Below are positions 1 through 7,613 of a stretch of 64,000 bases of DNA, in pieces. Each line of letters opens with the position of its first letter. Positions within the stretch are counted from its first letter, which is position 1. Source of the stretch: Microcoleus asticus IPMA8 (GTDB lineage: Bacteria > Cyanobacteriota > Cyanobacteriia > Cyanobacteriales > Microcoleaceae). Below the pieces are notes generated by a model. It ran no database searches and was not told the DNA's origin. It saw nothing but the letters and a program-made list of their open reading frames with translations. Location of the stretch: positions 62,001-126,000 of the forward strand of contig NZ_SRRZ01000001.1 of the NCBI RefSeq assembly GCF_013179805.1, read 5' to 3'. The translations under genes were made by a program, and so were the position numbers.

Positions 1-1
1 A

Positions 2-589
2 GGCGCGCAATATTTAGCAGGCACAACCGACGATACGAGAACAGTAAGTATCGGAGAACCGACGGCGCTACAAATAGAACACTACACCACAGTTTTAATC
101 GCCCACATCAACTGTGCAATGCAGCAATTCCCCAAAGGAACAACGGGAGTGCAATTAGATGCGATCGCCCGTGCGGTATTATGGCAACAACAGCTAGACT
201 ACGGACATGGCACAGGGCACGGAGTCGGCGCATTTTTAGCCGGTCACGAAGGCCCAAACGGCATCAGCAAATCTGTCCAGTATCCCCTAGAAGCCGGAAT
301 GGTAACTAGCATCGAACCGGGATATTACGAACCGGGATGGGGCGGAATTCGCATCGAAAATCTCTATGTTGTCAGGGAAATGCCCTCCAAAAACGGTACG
401 GTTTGGTACGGATTTGAATCGCTGACGTATATTCCGTTTGAGCGCAAATTAATAAATGTCGATCGGCTGTCAAAGACTCAACTAGCATGGTTGAATAATT
501 ATCACGCTTCGGTAGTCGAGAAACTGGAGCCCGTACTTGATGCGGCAACAGTTGAATGGTTGAAAAAAGCCTGCGCTGCGTTAGGTTAA
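2..589 (+). CDS. Xaa-Pro aminopeptidase (M24B), C-terminal part
   Basis: The reading frame is open from the left edge, so the start lies outside the window. It encodes the C-terminal catalytic half of a pita-bread metallopeptidase that removes N-terminal residues preceding proline, probably in the cytoplasm. Visible metal-site motifs are TTDDTRTV (Asp ligand), GTGHGVGAFLAGHEGP (His ligand and active-site His), EPGYYEPGWGGIRIEN (Glu ligand and final Glu). The order and spacing match the long eukaryotic-type aminopeptidase P family rather than short methionine aminopeptidases. The internal ATG at 119 is not the start, because the metal-ligand motif TTDDTRTV lies upstream of it in the same frame. 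Family assignment is firm; the substrate is inferred from the family. Confidence 0.9.
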   Translation, partial: GAQYLAGTTDDTRTVSIGEPTALQIEHYTTVLIAHINCAMQQFPKGTTGVQLDAIARAVLWQQQLDYGHGTGHGVGAFLAGHEGPNGISKSVQYPLEAGMVTSIEPGYYEPGWGGIRIENLYVVREMPSKNGTVWYGFESLTYIPFERKLINVDRLSKTQLAWLNNYHASVVEKLEPVLDAATVEWLKKACAALG

Positions 590-644
590 GCCTTGTAATT
601 GGTCGCACATTTAACTTGTGCACCTATTTTTATTAAAACTATTG

Positions 645-720
645 TGGAGTGGGCTTCTAGCCCGCTCCAAAGGTACAAAATAGCATATATCAGATAGGGA
701 CACGGCAGTGCCGTGTCCCT
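645..720. repeat. Two adjacent intergenic palindromes
   Basis: TGGAGTGGGCT (645-655) pairs with AGCCCGCTCCA (659-669). AGGGACACGGCA (696-707) pairs with TGCCGTGTCCCT (709-720) across a single base. The second motif recurs in related form at about 46915 and 46993. These look like dispersed palindromic repeats; no T-tract makes either a clear terminator. Confidence 0.7.
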
Positions 721-765
721 ACTGTATTTAATCCGATATTTAATCCGGGTGAAAACTGCTATAAA

Positions 766-837
766 GCTGGTGACAAGACTCGAACTTGCGACAGGCTGAT
801 TACAAATCAGCTACTCTACCAACTGAGTTACACCAGC
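766..837 (-). tRNA. tRNA-Thr (anticodon TGU)
   Basis: On the minus strand the 72-nt sequence folds as a full cloverleaf. The acceptor arm is GCTGGTG with CACCAGC, the D-arm has AGTTGGTAGAG, the anticodon stem GCTGA/TCAGC encloses loop TTTGTAA (anticodon TGT in DNA, UGU in RNA, reading ACA), and the T-loop is GTTCGAGTC. CCA is not encoded. There is no intron. Confidence 0.95.
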
Positions 838-970
838 AGTGAAACTTAATATAGCAAACTTATAGTCATCTGCGCAACCCCCCCAGCCAATTTTTTTTTC
901 AAATTCGCCCAAAAGCCCTCGGGGCAAGGGAAAAACCGGAATTGTCTGCCCACAGCCCACTGCCAATTAA

Positions 971-3127
971 CTAATCGCACCGCCAAATCTTAATCGTCTG
1001 ATCCGCACTGCCGCTGGCGAGCAAATTGCCCGAAGGTGCGATCGCCACCGAGTACACCGTACCCGAATGTCCCTTAAGAGCGCTCAACAGCTCCCCGGTC
1101 TGCAAATTCCAAATATTAATCGTATTATCATCGCACCCGCTAGCTAAAGTCAAACCGTCCCGACTGATAGCAACCGAATCGCCCCGACTCACATAATTCT
1201 GCAAAATATGCAGGGCCTCATTCATTCCTAAATTCGTGACACCCTTCCCCCTCCCTGAATTAGTATTTAAAATCCGCAACAAACTGCCCGTCTGCAAATT
1301 CCGCAGCTTAATCGTATAATCATTGCTGACGCTAGCAAGAATCTGACCGTCCGGGGCGATCGCCACAGAATTCACCCCCACATTCAACCCCGAAAGAGTC
1401 CGCAGCAACTTGCCGCTTTCCACATCCCAAACCTTGCTTGTCGCATCCGAACTGCCACTCGCCAATATTTTACCGTCCGGGCTAAAAACCACCGCATTCA
1501 CATTGTCAGAATGACCCCTCAAAGTCCGCAGCAACTCACCAGTCCGCAAATTCCAAAGCTTAATCGTATTATCAGCCCCGCCGCAGCTAGCAATTACCTG
1601 CCGCTTCGGGTTAATCGCGACCGAATTCACCTCCATAGAATGTCCAGGAAAAGTACACAGCAAATCACCGCTATGCAAATTCCAAAACTTAATGGTTTCG
1701 TCCGAACTGCCGCTGACCAACATTTTTCCGTCATAGCTAATAGCAACCGAATTTACGCGATCGGAATGTCCCGTCAGAGTGCCAATTAATTCCGCTGTTT
1801 CTAAACTCCAAATCTTAATAGTTTTATCCCAACTGCCGCTAGCGAGAATTTTGCCGTCAGGACTAATCGCCAGAGAATTCACAAACGATGAATGTCCAGG
1901 CAGCGTGTATACGCACCGCCATTTCAGATTTGTTAATTTGTGAGCTAATTCCTTCGCCCGCTTAGATGCCTCCTCAACTGCCTGTCTGCGTTTGAGTTCA
2001 GCCTCCTCCAAACGCTGGCGTTCCGCCCTAGCTTTCGCCTCTCTAAGCGTCAGCCGCCGCATCTCTCCCTTATAAACTATTCGCTGCTGCTCCTGAATTT
2101 CTTTAAGAGTTTCAATATACGGTAGGGCCCAATCTTTAGAAAACCATTCGTGAGCAAATTCCGCCTCTAATTTAAATAGCTGAGGTTCGTGAGTAAAATC
2201 GATATTTAAATAATACAAATCAGCTAAAAAACCCGCCAATAACTTGTGGATTGTCACAATTATTTGCCGAATAATCCGCAGGCTCACTTTTCTATCTTTG
2301 CCCTCCGCCTCCAACTGGAGATAAACCTCTTCCCAATTCCAAGGCTGCATCGCCACTAAAGAAACGCTCTGATTTATGATCCCCCAAAAACCGACATGAA
2401 AATTAACTTCATAATCGCTGATATCGCTGTACAGTATAGCTGTAGGTACGGGAGACAAAACACTCTGCAACCGCTCCACATCAATATCAGAGATCGGCTT
2501 TTTGAAATAGTCTCCGTAAAACTGAACCGGAGACAAATCTCCGTGCTGGGGGTAGTGCTGGTTTAAAAAAGCTCTCAACTTAGCAGGCAGCTCGATATTC
2601 AGATTGTGGCGAAACGAATCCGGGCAATCTTGGCTAATTTTTGCCGGAGCAACTAACAGCAGCAATCGGTGCTGCTGCTGCTGCAAAATCTGTTCGGTTT
2701 CCTGCCTGCTCAAATTAGAAAACCAGTTGTCTCTGTCCCAAATAGTTTGAATTTCGCTCAGCTTAACTCGAATTGCTTCTGATTGAAACTCCCGCATTAA
2801 GTCGCGGCAAAGTCGGCTAATTGCCCGCTTATCTCTCAATTCTTGTGCCTTAATCCGATTAGCGCGTTCTTCCTTTACCCATTCTTCTGCGTCGGCGAGC
2901 GCGATTAATTCTTGTTCTCTGGCCTGCTGTCGCTGCAAATACCTGACTTGTGCTTTAATCCAGCGGGGGTCTTTTTTGATTTGCTGGTTCAAAGCTGAAG
3001 AACCAGACGGCTCAATTTCTGCATAGCGTTCGTTGACAGCGCTTGCTCCCAATCTTTCTCCCAATTCAGATGCTACAGGCTTCAACAGTTCAATTAGGGT
3101 GTCTGAGACGGGGCGGGGTAAGGACAT
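971..3127 (-). CDS. WD40-repeat protein with N-terminal helical region
   Basis: The protein has 718 residues. Roughly residues 1-400 are an unrecognised region rich in Gln, Lys and Glu; the part around 345-405 (many RLEEAELKRRQ-like heptads) should form a coiled coil. Residues about 407-718 carry seven WD40 units, each with the usual GH, SPDGKILASGS and IKIW motifs, enough for one closed seven-bladed propeller. One blade is interrupted by an insert around GRGKGVTNLGMNEALHILQ. WD40 propellers are protein-binding scaffolds; the partner cannot be inferred. No kinase, NB-ARC or caspase domain is fused, unlike many cyanobacterial WD40 proteins. The gene stands alone between tRNA-Thr and the sulfate transport genes. 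Confidence 0.85.
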   Translation of the reverse strand: MSLPRPVSDTLIELLKPVASELGERLGASAVNERYAEIEPSGSSALNQQIKKDPRWIKAQVRYLQRQQAREQELIALADAEEWVKEERANRIKAQELRDKRAISRLCRDLMREFQSEAIRVKLSEIQTIWDRDNWFSNLSRQETEQILQQQQHRLLLLVAPAKISQDCPDSFRHNLNIELPAKLRAFLNQHYPQHGDLSPVQFYGDYFKKPISDIDVERLQSVLSPVPTAILYSDISDYEVNFHVGFWGIINQSVSLVAMQPWNWEEVYLQLEAEGKDRKVSLRIIRQIIVTIHKLLAGFLADLYYLNIDFTHEPQLFKLEAEFAHEWFSKDWALPYIETLKEIQEQQRIVYKGEMRRLTLREAKARAERQRLEEAELKRRQAVEEASKRAKELAHKLTNLKWRCVYTLPGHSSFVNSLAISPDGKILASGSWDKTIKIWSLETAELIGTLTGHSDRVNSVAISYDGKMLVSGSSDETIKFWNLHSGDLLCTFPGHSMEVNSVAINPKRQVIASCGGADNTIKLWNLRTGELLRTLRGHSDNVNAVVFSPDGKILASGSSDATSKVWDVESGKLLRTLSGLNVGVNSVAIAPDGQILASVSNDYTIKLRNLQTGSLLRILNTNSGRGKGVTNLGMNEALHILQNYVSRGDSVAISRDGLTLASGCDDNTINIWNLQTGELLSALKGHSGTVYSVAIAPSGNLLASGSADQTIKIWRCD

Positions 3128-3506
3128 ACCAGTTAAAACTTTTTTTTAATTAAGGGCGATCGCGCGAGTCAGGCATATCCCCCTGAGGCGGAAACTCTTG
3201 GCAGGACTATTACATTTGGGCGATCGGCCGATTGTATCCGTAAGGCGTATCGTGCAGGCGTATCGTGCAGCCGCGCAAGTTTAGCACCTTAACTAAATAA
3301 TATCTATATAGATGGTTTACATTTTACCGCGAATCTTACTCGAAAGCACCGAGGGAAAAGACTTCACGATATTCGATCGACCCTGAGTTCCCCCAATTTG
3401 TTTTTTTTGTTGCCATTTGACTCGCTCTTGTCTATAATCATACTTCACAACCATAATTACGGTATTCCTACCTAATAACCGTACTTTCACTAGAGGAATA
3501 AATATA
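3128..3506. other. Intergenic region between divergent WD40 and sbp genes
   Basis: No gene is seen. The stretch holds HIP1-like GCGATCGC sequences, a short direct repeat GCGTATCGTGCAG (about 3245-3272) and the sbp promoter listed separately. Confidence 0.7.
3410..3438 (+). promoter_or_regulatory. Predicted sigma-70 type promoter of sbp
   Basis: TTGCCA at 3410-3415 and a perfect TATAAT at 3433-3438 are separated by 17 bases, about 68 bases before the sbp start codon. This is the best promoter match in the intergenic region. It is a prediction from consensus only. Confidence 0.6.
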
Positions 3507-4652
3507 ATGAGTCCGTGGCAACGCCTAACTCAACACCTTCACTGGCCGCAACAGCCATCAGTCAGCACAAATCAATCATTAACTGGACTGAAAAGATTTG
3601 TGTCGCTATTTTTAGTGGGAATAACCTTAAGTCTGGCCGTTGCATCCTGCGGCCAGGGAACCACCAACAACCCCGCAGCCACTCCAGGCGGTGCTAGCCC
3701 AGCAGCCAACAAAGGCAACGTAGAATTAACCCTAGTATCATTCGCCGTCACTAAAGCCGCCCACGAAGCGATAATTCCCAAATTTGTGGAACAGTGGCAA
3801 AAAGAAAAAGGCCAAACTGTCACCTTCAACCAAAGCTACGGCGGTTCCGGTTCCCAAACTCGGGCAGTAATTGACGGTTTAGAAGCAGACATCGTACACT
3901 TAGCCCTCGCCCTCGACACCGCAAAAATCGAAAAAGCCGGACTCATTGAACCCGGGTGGGAAAAAGAAGTCCCCAACGAAGGCATAGTCAGCAAATCCGT
4001 AGGAGCAATAGTCACCCGCGAAGGCAATCCCAAAGGCATCAAAAGCTGGGAAGATTTAAGCAAAGACGGAGTAAAAGTGATTACTGCCGATCCCAAAACA
4101 TCAGGCGTTGCACGCTGGAATTTCCTCGCACTTTGGGGCTCGGTTGTTAAAACCGGAGGAGACGAAGCCAAAGCATTAGACTTTACTAGCAAAGTCTACA
4201 AAAACGTCCCTATCCTGACTAAAGACGCCCGCGAAGCTACTGACGTATTTTTCAAACAAGGCCAAGGCGACGCCTTAATTAACTACGAAAACGAGATTCT
4301 TCTGGCTGGTCAGAAAGGTGAAAAACCGACTTATACTATTCCCGAAGTCAATGTTTCGATCGACAATCCCATTGCCATTGTCGATAAAAACGTTGATAAA
4401 CACGGTACTCGCGAAGTCGCCGAAGCATTTGTCAAGTTTCTGTATACCCCAGAAGCTCAGCGAGAATTTGCCAAAGCAGGCTTCCGCCCAGTAGATGCAA
4501 CAGTAGTGGCGGAACCAGAATTTGTCAAAAAATATGCCCCCATCACAACCCTATTTACAGCTCAAGACTTAGGAGGTTGGGGAGATATTCAGAAGAAATT
4601 CTTCGATGACGGAGCTGTTTTTGACAAAATCCAAGGTTCAATTAAACAGTAA
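3507..4652 (+). CDS. sbp: Sulfate-binding lipoprotein of ABC importer
   Basis: This 381-residue protein is the extracytoplasmic sulfate/thiosulfate-binding protein. After a charged N-terminus it has a hydrophobic stretch (about 30-46) ending in the lipobox VASC, so Cys48 is the likely lipidated residue, followed by a Ser/Ala/Pro-rich linker. The mature part has family motifs such as TFNQSYGGSGSQTRAVIDG, ADIVHLALALD, TREGNPKGI and LINYENE. An AGAGGA ribosome site precedes the ATG by a few bases. It is first in a run with cysT, cysW and a NIL-domain gene, preceded by a strong promoter match and followed by an intercistronic hairpin. The family also includes thiosulfate binders. Confidence 0.93.
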   Translation: MSPWQRLTQHLHWPQQPSVSTNQSLTGLKRFVSLFLVGITLSLAVASCGQGTTNNPAATPGGASPAANKGNVELTLVSFAVTKAAHEAIIPKFVEQWQKEKGQTVTFNQSYGGSGSQTRAVIDGLEADIVHLALALDTAKIEKAGLIEPGWEKEVPNEGIVSKSVGAIVTREGNPKGIKSWEDLSKDGVKVITADPKTSGVARWNFLALWGSVVKTGGDEAKALDFTSKVYKNVPILTKDAREATDVFFKQGQGDALINYENEILLAGQKGEKPTYTIPEVNVSIDNPIAIVDKNVDKHGTREVAEAFVKFLYTPEAQREFAKAGFRPVDATVVAEPEFVKKYAPITTLFTAQDLGGWGDIQKKFFDDGAVFDKIQGSIKQ

Positions 4653-4667
4653 AAAAACAGAATGCTC

Positions 4668-4701
4668 AGAGCCCCGACTTCCCCGAAGTTGTCGGGGCTC
4701 T
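4668..4701 (+). other. Intercistronic hairpin between sbp and cysT
   Basis: AGAGCCCCGAC (4668-4678) pairs perfectly with GTCGGGGCTCT (4691-4701). It is followed by A-rich rather than T-rich sequence, so on the coding strand it is not a standard intrinsic terminator. Its place after a binding-protein gene fits an RNA-stabilising or partial attenuating element that keeps binding protein in excess over permease; that role is inference. Confidence 0.6.
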
Positions 4702-4741
4702 AAAAAATTCACTATTCTTGACAACTCAAAACTATTAACTT

Positions 4742-5602
4742 ATGGCTGTATCATCTCCAACCAGCAACCCTGAGTCTCCGATCGAAAATATCAAAAGGGC
4801 GATCGGCAAAATCACATTACCTTGGGGAATCACCCTAGGCTACCTCAGCTTAATGCTATTGCTCCCAGTTGCAGCAATGCTGCTGAAAGCCAGCACAGCA
4901 AACCCCGCCGAATTTTGGGCAATTGCCACCAGTCCGATCGCCCTTTCCGCCTACGATGTCACCTTCTTTACGGCATTAATTGCGGCATTAATTAACGGAG
5001 TATTCGGCACATTAATTGCCTGGGTATTAGTCCGCTACGACTTTCCCTTAAAACGGGTTGTCGATGCAGCAGTCGATTTACCTTTTGCACTGCCCACCTC
5101 CGTCGCCGGTTTAACTCTCGCCACAGTTTACAGCGATAACGGCTGGATCGGCGGGCTGTTTGCACCCTTGGGAATCAAGATCTCATTTACTCGCTTGGGC
5201 GTAGGAATAGCGATGATCTTTATTTCTTTGCCCTTTATCGTGCGGACTGTACAGCCAGTTTTAAACGAAATGGAAAAAGACATCGAAGAAGCAGCTTGGT
5301 GCTTGGGTGCTTCTCAATTTCAAACCTTCTGGCGAGTCGTTTTACCGCCGCTGTTCCCGTCTATTTTAACCGGCGTTGCCCTCGGATTTTCGCGAGCGGT
5401 TGGCGAGTATGGCTCTACGGTAATTGTAGCTTCTAACATTCCCTTCAAAGATTTAATCGCGCCCGTATTAATTTTTCAAAGATTGGAACAGTACGACTAT
5501 GCAGGAGCAACAGTTATTGGCACTATCCTGTTAGGTATTTCGCTGACAATGCTGTTCGCAATTAATCTATTACAAGCATGGAGAAGACGCTATGACGGCT
5601 AA
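4742..5602 (+). CDS. cysT: Sulfate ABC transporter permease CysT
   Basis: This 286-residue inner-membrane permease has about six hydrophobic segments. Its cytoplasmic loop carries the EAA motif (EEAAWCLGASQFQTFWRVVL) that docks on the ATPase, and AVGEYGSTVIVASNIPFKD is typical of CysT. The reading frame overlaps cysW by 11 bases, so the two permease subunits are translationally coupled and should form a heterodimer. The ATG at 4742 gives the normal family length. The substrate is inferred from family and from the adjacent sulfate-binding protein. Confidence 0.94.
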   Translation: MAVSSPTSNPESPIENIKRAIGKITLPWGITLGYLSLMLLLPVAAMLLKASTANPAEFWAIATSPIALSAYDVTFFTALIAALINGVFGTLIAWVLVRYDFPLKRVVDAAVDLPFALPTSVAGLTLATVYSDNGWIGGLFAPLGIKISFTRLGVGIAMIFISLPFIVRTVQPVLNEMEKDIEEAAWCLGASQFQTFWRVVLPPLFPSILTGVALGFSRAVGEYGSTVIVASNIPFKDLIAPVLIFQRLEQYDYAGATVIGTILLGISLTMLFAINLLQAWRRRYDG

Positions 5603-6470
5603 TAATATCAATTCACCCGCTGATTACAAATTTCCGCCTGCGGGTTCTAGTCCGAGTCAGGAGAAAGCCTGGGTAAAACCAACTTTAATCGGAATTGCGA
5701 GCGGCTATCTTGCTCTCGTCTTATTTATCCCCATGCTCAACGTTTTTTACCAAGCGTTCAGAAAGGGAGTAGAGCCATTTCTTTCTAACTTAACATCGCC
5801 CGATTTTCTGCACGCCGCGCAACTTACCTTGGTGATTTCTCTGATAGTTGTGCCTGTAAATACAGTATTCGGTTTGTGCGCAGCCTGGGTAATTGGTCGC
5901 AATAAATTTCGGGGGCGCACGCTATTAATCAGCATTTTAGACGTGCCGTTTGCCATATCTCCCGTAGTTGCAGGTTTAATGATTGTACTGCTTTACGGTC
6001 GGGTGGGATGGTTCGGGCCGTGGCTGGAGGCGGCCAATATCAAGGTTATTTTTGCCTTCCCGGGAATGGTGCTGGCTACTGCTTTTGTTACCTTGCCTTT
6101 TGTGGCCCGCGAAGTGATTCCTGTTTTGGAGGAAGTGGGAACAGATCAAGAAGAAGCGGCGAAAACTTTGGGAGCAAATGACTGGCAAATTTTCTGGAAT
6201 GTCACGCTTCCCAGTATTCGCTGGGGATTGCTTTACGGGGTAATTTTGACCAATGCTAGAGCAATGGGAGAATTTGGAGCAGTCTCTGTGGTATCGGGAA
6301 ATATTGCTAAAAAAACGCAAACTTTACCTTTGTTTGTAGAGGATGCTTACAAGCAGTATGCGACGCAAGCCGCATTTTCAGCGGCGGTAATTCTAGGTTT
6401 TTTAGGAGTTATTACCCTTGTACTTAAGGAGATTTTAGAACGAAAAACTAGCATTAAAGAAGTTGAATAA
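5592..6470 (+). CDS. cysW: Sulfate ABC transporter permease CysW
   Basis: This 292-residue second permease subunit has hydrophobic segments throughout and the EAA loop EEAAKTLGANDWQIFWNVTL. ARAMGEFGAVSVVSGNI is the CysW version of the conserved C-terminal segment. It overlaps the end of cysT. The expected ATPase gene cysA does not follow; a NIL-domain gene takes that position, so the ATPase must be encoded elsewhere. Confidence 0.94.
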   Translation: MTANNINSPADYKFPPAGSSPSQEKAWVKPTLIGIASGYLALVLFIPMLNVFYQAFRKGVEPFLSNLTSPDFLHAAQLTLVISLIVVPVNTVFGLCAAWVIGRNKFRGRTLLISILDVPFAISPVVAGLMIVLLYGRVGWFGPWLEAANIKVIFAFPGMVLATAFVTLPFVAREVIPVLEEVGTDQEEAAKTLGANDWQIFWNVTLPSIRWGLLYGVILTNARAMGEFGAVSVVSGNIAKKTQTLPLFVEDAYKQYATQAAFSAAVILGFLGVITLVLKEILERKTSIKEVE

Positions 6471-6513
6471 TAGTCATTAGTCTTTAGTCATTGGTTATTA
6501 GTCATTAGGGCGG
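6471..6513. repeat. Short tandem repeat, TAGTCATT type
   Basis: Directly after cysW the sequence repeats TAGTCATT, TAGTCTTT and TAGTCATT units. Similar heptamer or octamer runs are common in filamentous cyanobacterial genomes and recur here at about 18470, 31885 and 59500. Confidence 0.6.
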
Positions 6514-6567
6514 TAGGTTCGCACGGTGCACCTCATCCCTGAAAACAGTAAACATTAGGAGGCTGAA

Positions 6568-6927
6568 ATGTTAGCTCACAACTCTAGCGAAGCTGAATTT
6601 GAGGCGAGCGACGATTTTCACAAAACCCAAGAATCAGATATTCCCAAATCTGACAGTGGCGACAGCAGACCCACTCAAACCCGCATTCGCATTCGTGTGC
6701 CTAAAGAGTACCATCAGGAACCAGTCATTTCTCACCTGATTTCTGAATACGGTTTGACGGTTAATTTTAATGCTGCTTTCTTGGGTGTCAAAACTTTAGA
6801 GGACGGTTGGTTTGACTTGGAACTTAACGGTACCAGTAAACAGATTGAAACTGCTCTGATTTATCTCAATGATTTAGATGTGGAAATCTGGAGCAATTCC
6901 AATAAACCCGATGAAGAAACTTGGTAA
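6568..6927 (+). CDS. NIL-domain protein of the sulfate transport operon
   Basis: The 119-residue protein has an acidic, disordered N-terminus (1-35). A NIL domain follows (about 38-112: RIRIRVPKEYHQEPVISHL, then GLTVNFNAAFLG and GWFDLELNG), a ferredoxin-like fold found in the C-terminus of methionine ABC ATPases, where it binds ligand and regulates transport. An AGGAGG ribosome site lies 8 bases before the ATG. Standing alone after cysW, it may be a detached regulatory domain of the importer; this is inference from position. The NIL assignment is fairly secure. Confidence 0.85.
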   Translation: MLAHNSSEAEFEASDDFHKTQESDIPKSDSGDSRPTQTRIRIRVPKEYHQEPVISHLISEYGLTVNFNAAFLGVKTLEDGWFDLELNGTSKQIETALIYLNDLDVEIWSNSNKPDEETW

Positions 6928-6947
6928 TTAGTCAGTCTTGGACGCAG

Positions 6948-7011
6948 AAACCGGGAAGAGGAGTTAAGATTCTGGACTGACACGCAGAATTTTAACTCCT
7001 CTTCCCGGTTT
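6948..7011 (+). terminator. Very long hairpin after the NIL gene, terminator-like
   Basis: The arm at 6948-6974 (starting AAACCGGGAAGAGGAG) pairs with 6985-7011 over 27 bases with only one G-T wobble; the loop is 10 bases. It lies 20 bases after the stop codon. The stem is far longer than most intrinsic terminators and T-runs are weak, so it may equally be a mobile palindromic repeat that serves as terminator. Confidence 0.6.
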
Positions 7012-7083
7012 ATTGAGTCTAAGAGTCTCCTGGAATTTTAGTGATGAGTCAGCTTTTATCAGTCATATCTATTCCTGTAAAAT

Positions 7084-7173
7084 AACCGCGATCGCCTTTC
7101 TAGTGAGGAATGCAAGTCATCTGAGTTTTATGAAGATTTGCATTCCTCACTAGAAACCAATTTGATTGCGGTT
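7084..7173. repeat. Palindromic 90-bp element
   Basis: A perfect 19-base inverted repeat (TTTCTAGTGAGGAATGCAA at 7097-7115 with 7138-7156) sits inside an outer imperfect pair, AACCGCGATC at 7084-7093 and GATTGCGGTT at 7164-7173. The nested symmetry suggests a miniature repeat element. No gene is coded in it. Confidence 0.55.
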
Positions 7174-7613
7174 GTTCGATCACACATACATATCATTCAG
7201 CAGCCAACAACTACCAAATAATATCAGCTTATAGCTAATAACAGTGACTGATGACTCTTGACTAACAAATCTCGCTCGCCATCGGTTAATGATTTGATTG
7301 ACAATTTTTGTAAAACCTGGTATTTTATCCATCTCTATCTGGTAGATCGGAAAACAGCGCGCAAGTTTTCTTCAACATTTTTGGTAACAGCCGGAACAAT
7401 ATCCCCCTTTAAAACTTCTCAACCATCAAACTAACTCAGTTAGGCTAGGGGTGCATAAAAAAAAGTTTTTGTCAATATTCAATTTAGGTGAAAGTTAAGT
7501 TAGGTGAAAGTTAGGGGCGATCGACTCTTATCCGCACCGGAAAAAGATCGATCGCTGCTGCGGTTGGTTTGTGCTATGAATTTGATGTGTGTGTGTACCA
7601 GGAGAATTTAATC

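Larger units (their letters stand above)
6928..7613. other. Gene-free region with two long hairpins
   Basis: No convincing gene is seen. It holds the 27-bp hairpin at 6948-7011, a palindromic element at 7084-7173, AT-rich sequence, and the leader of the large surface protein with a GGAG ribosome site 9 bases before the ATG at 7614. Confidence 0.7.

Noticed and set aside
4668..4701. Rho-independent terminator after sbp
   Set aside because: The hairpin is followed by A-rich sequence on the coding strand and lies between genes of one likely operon.
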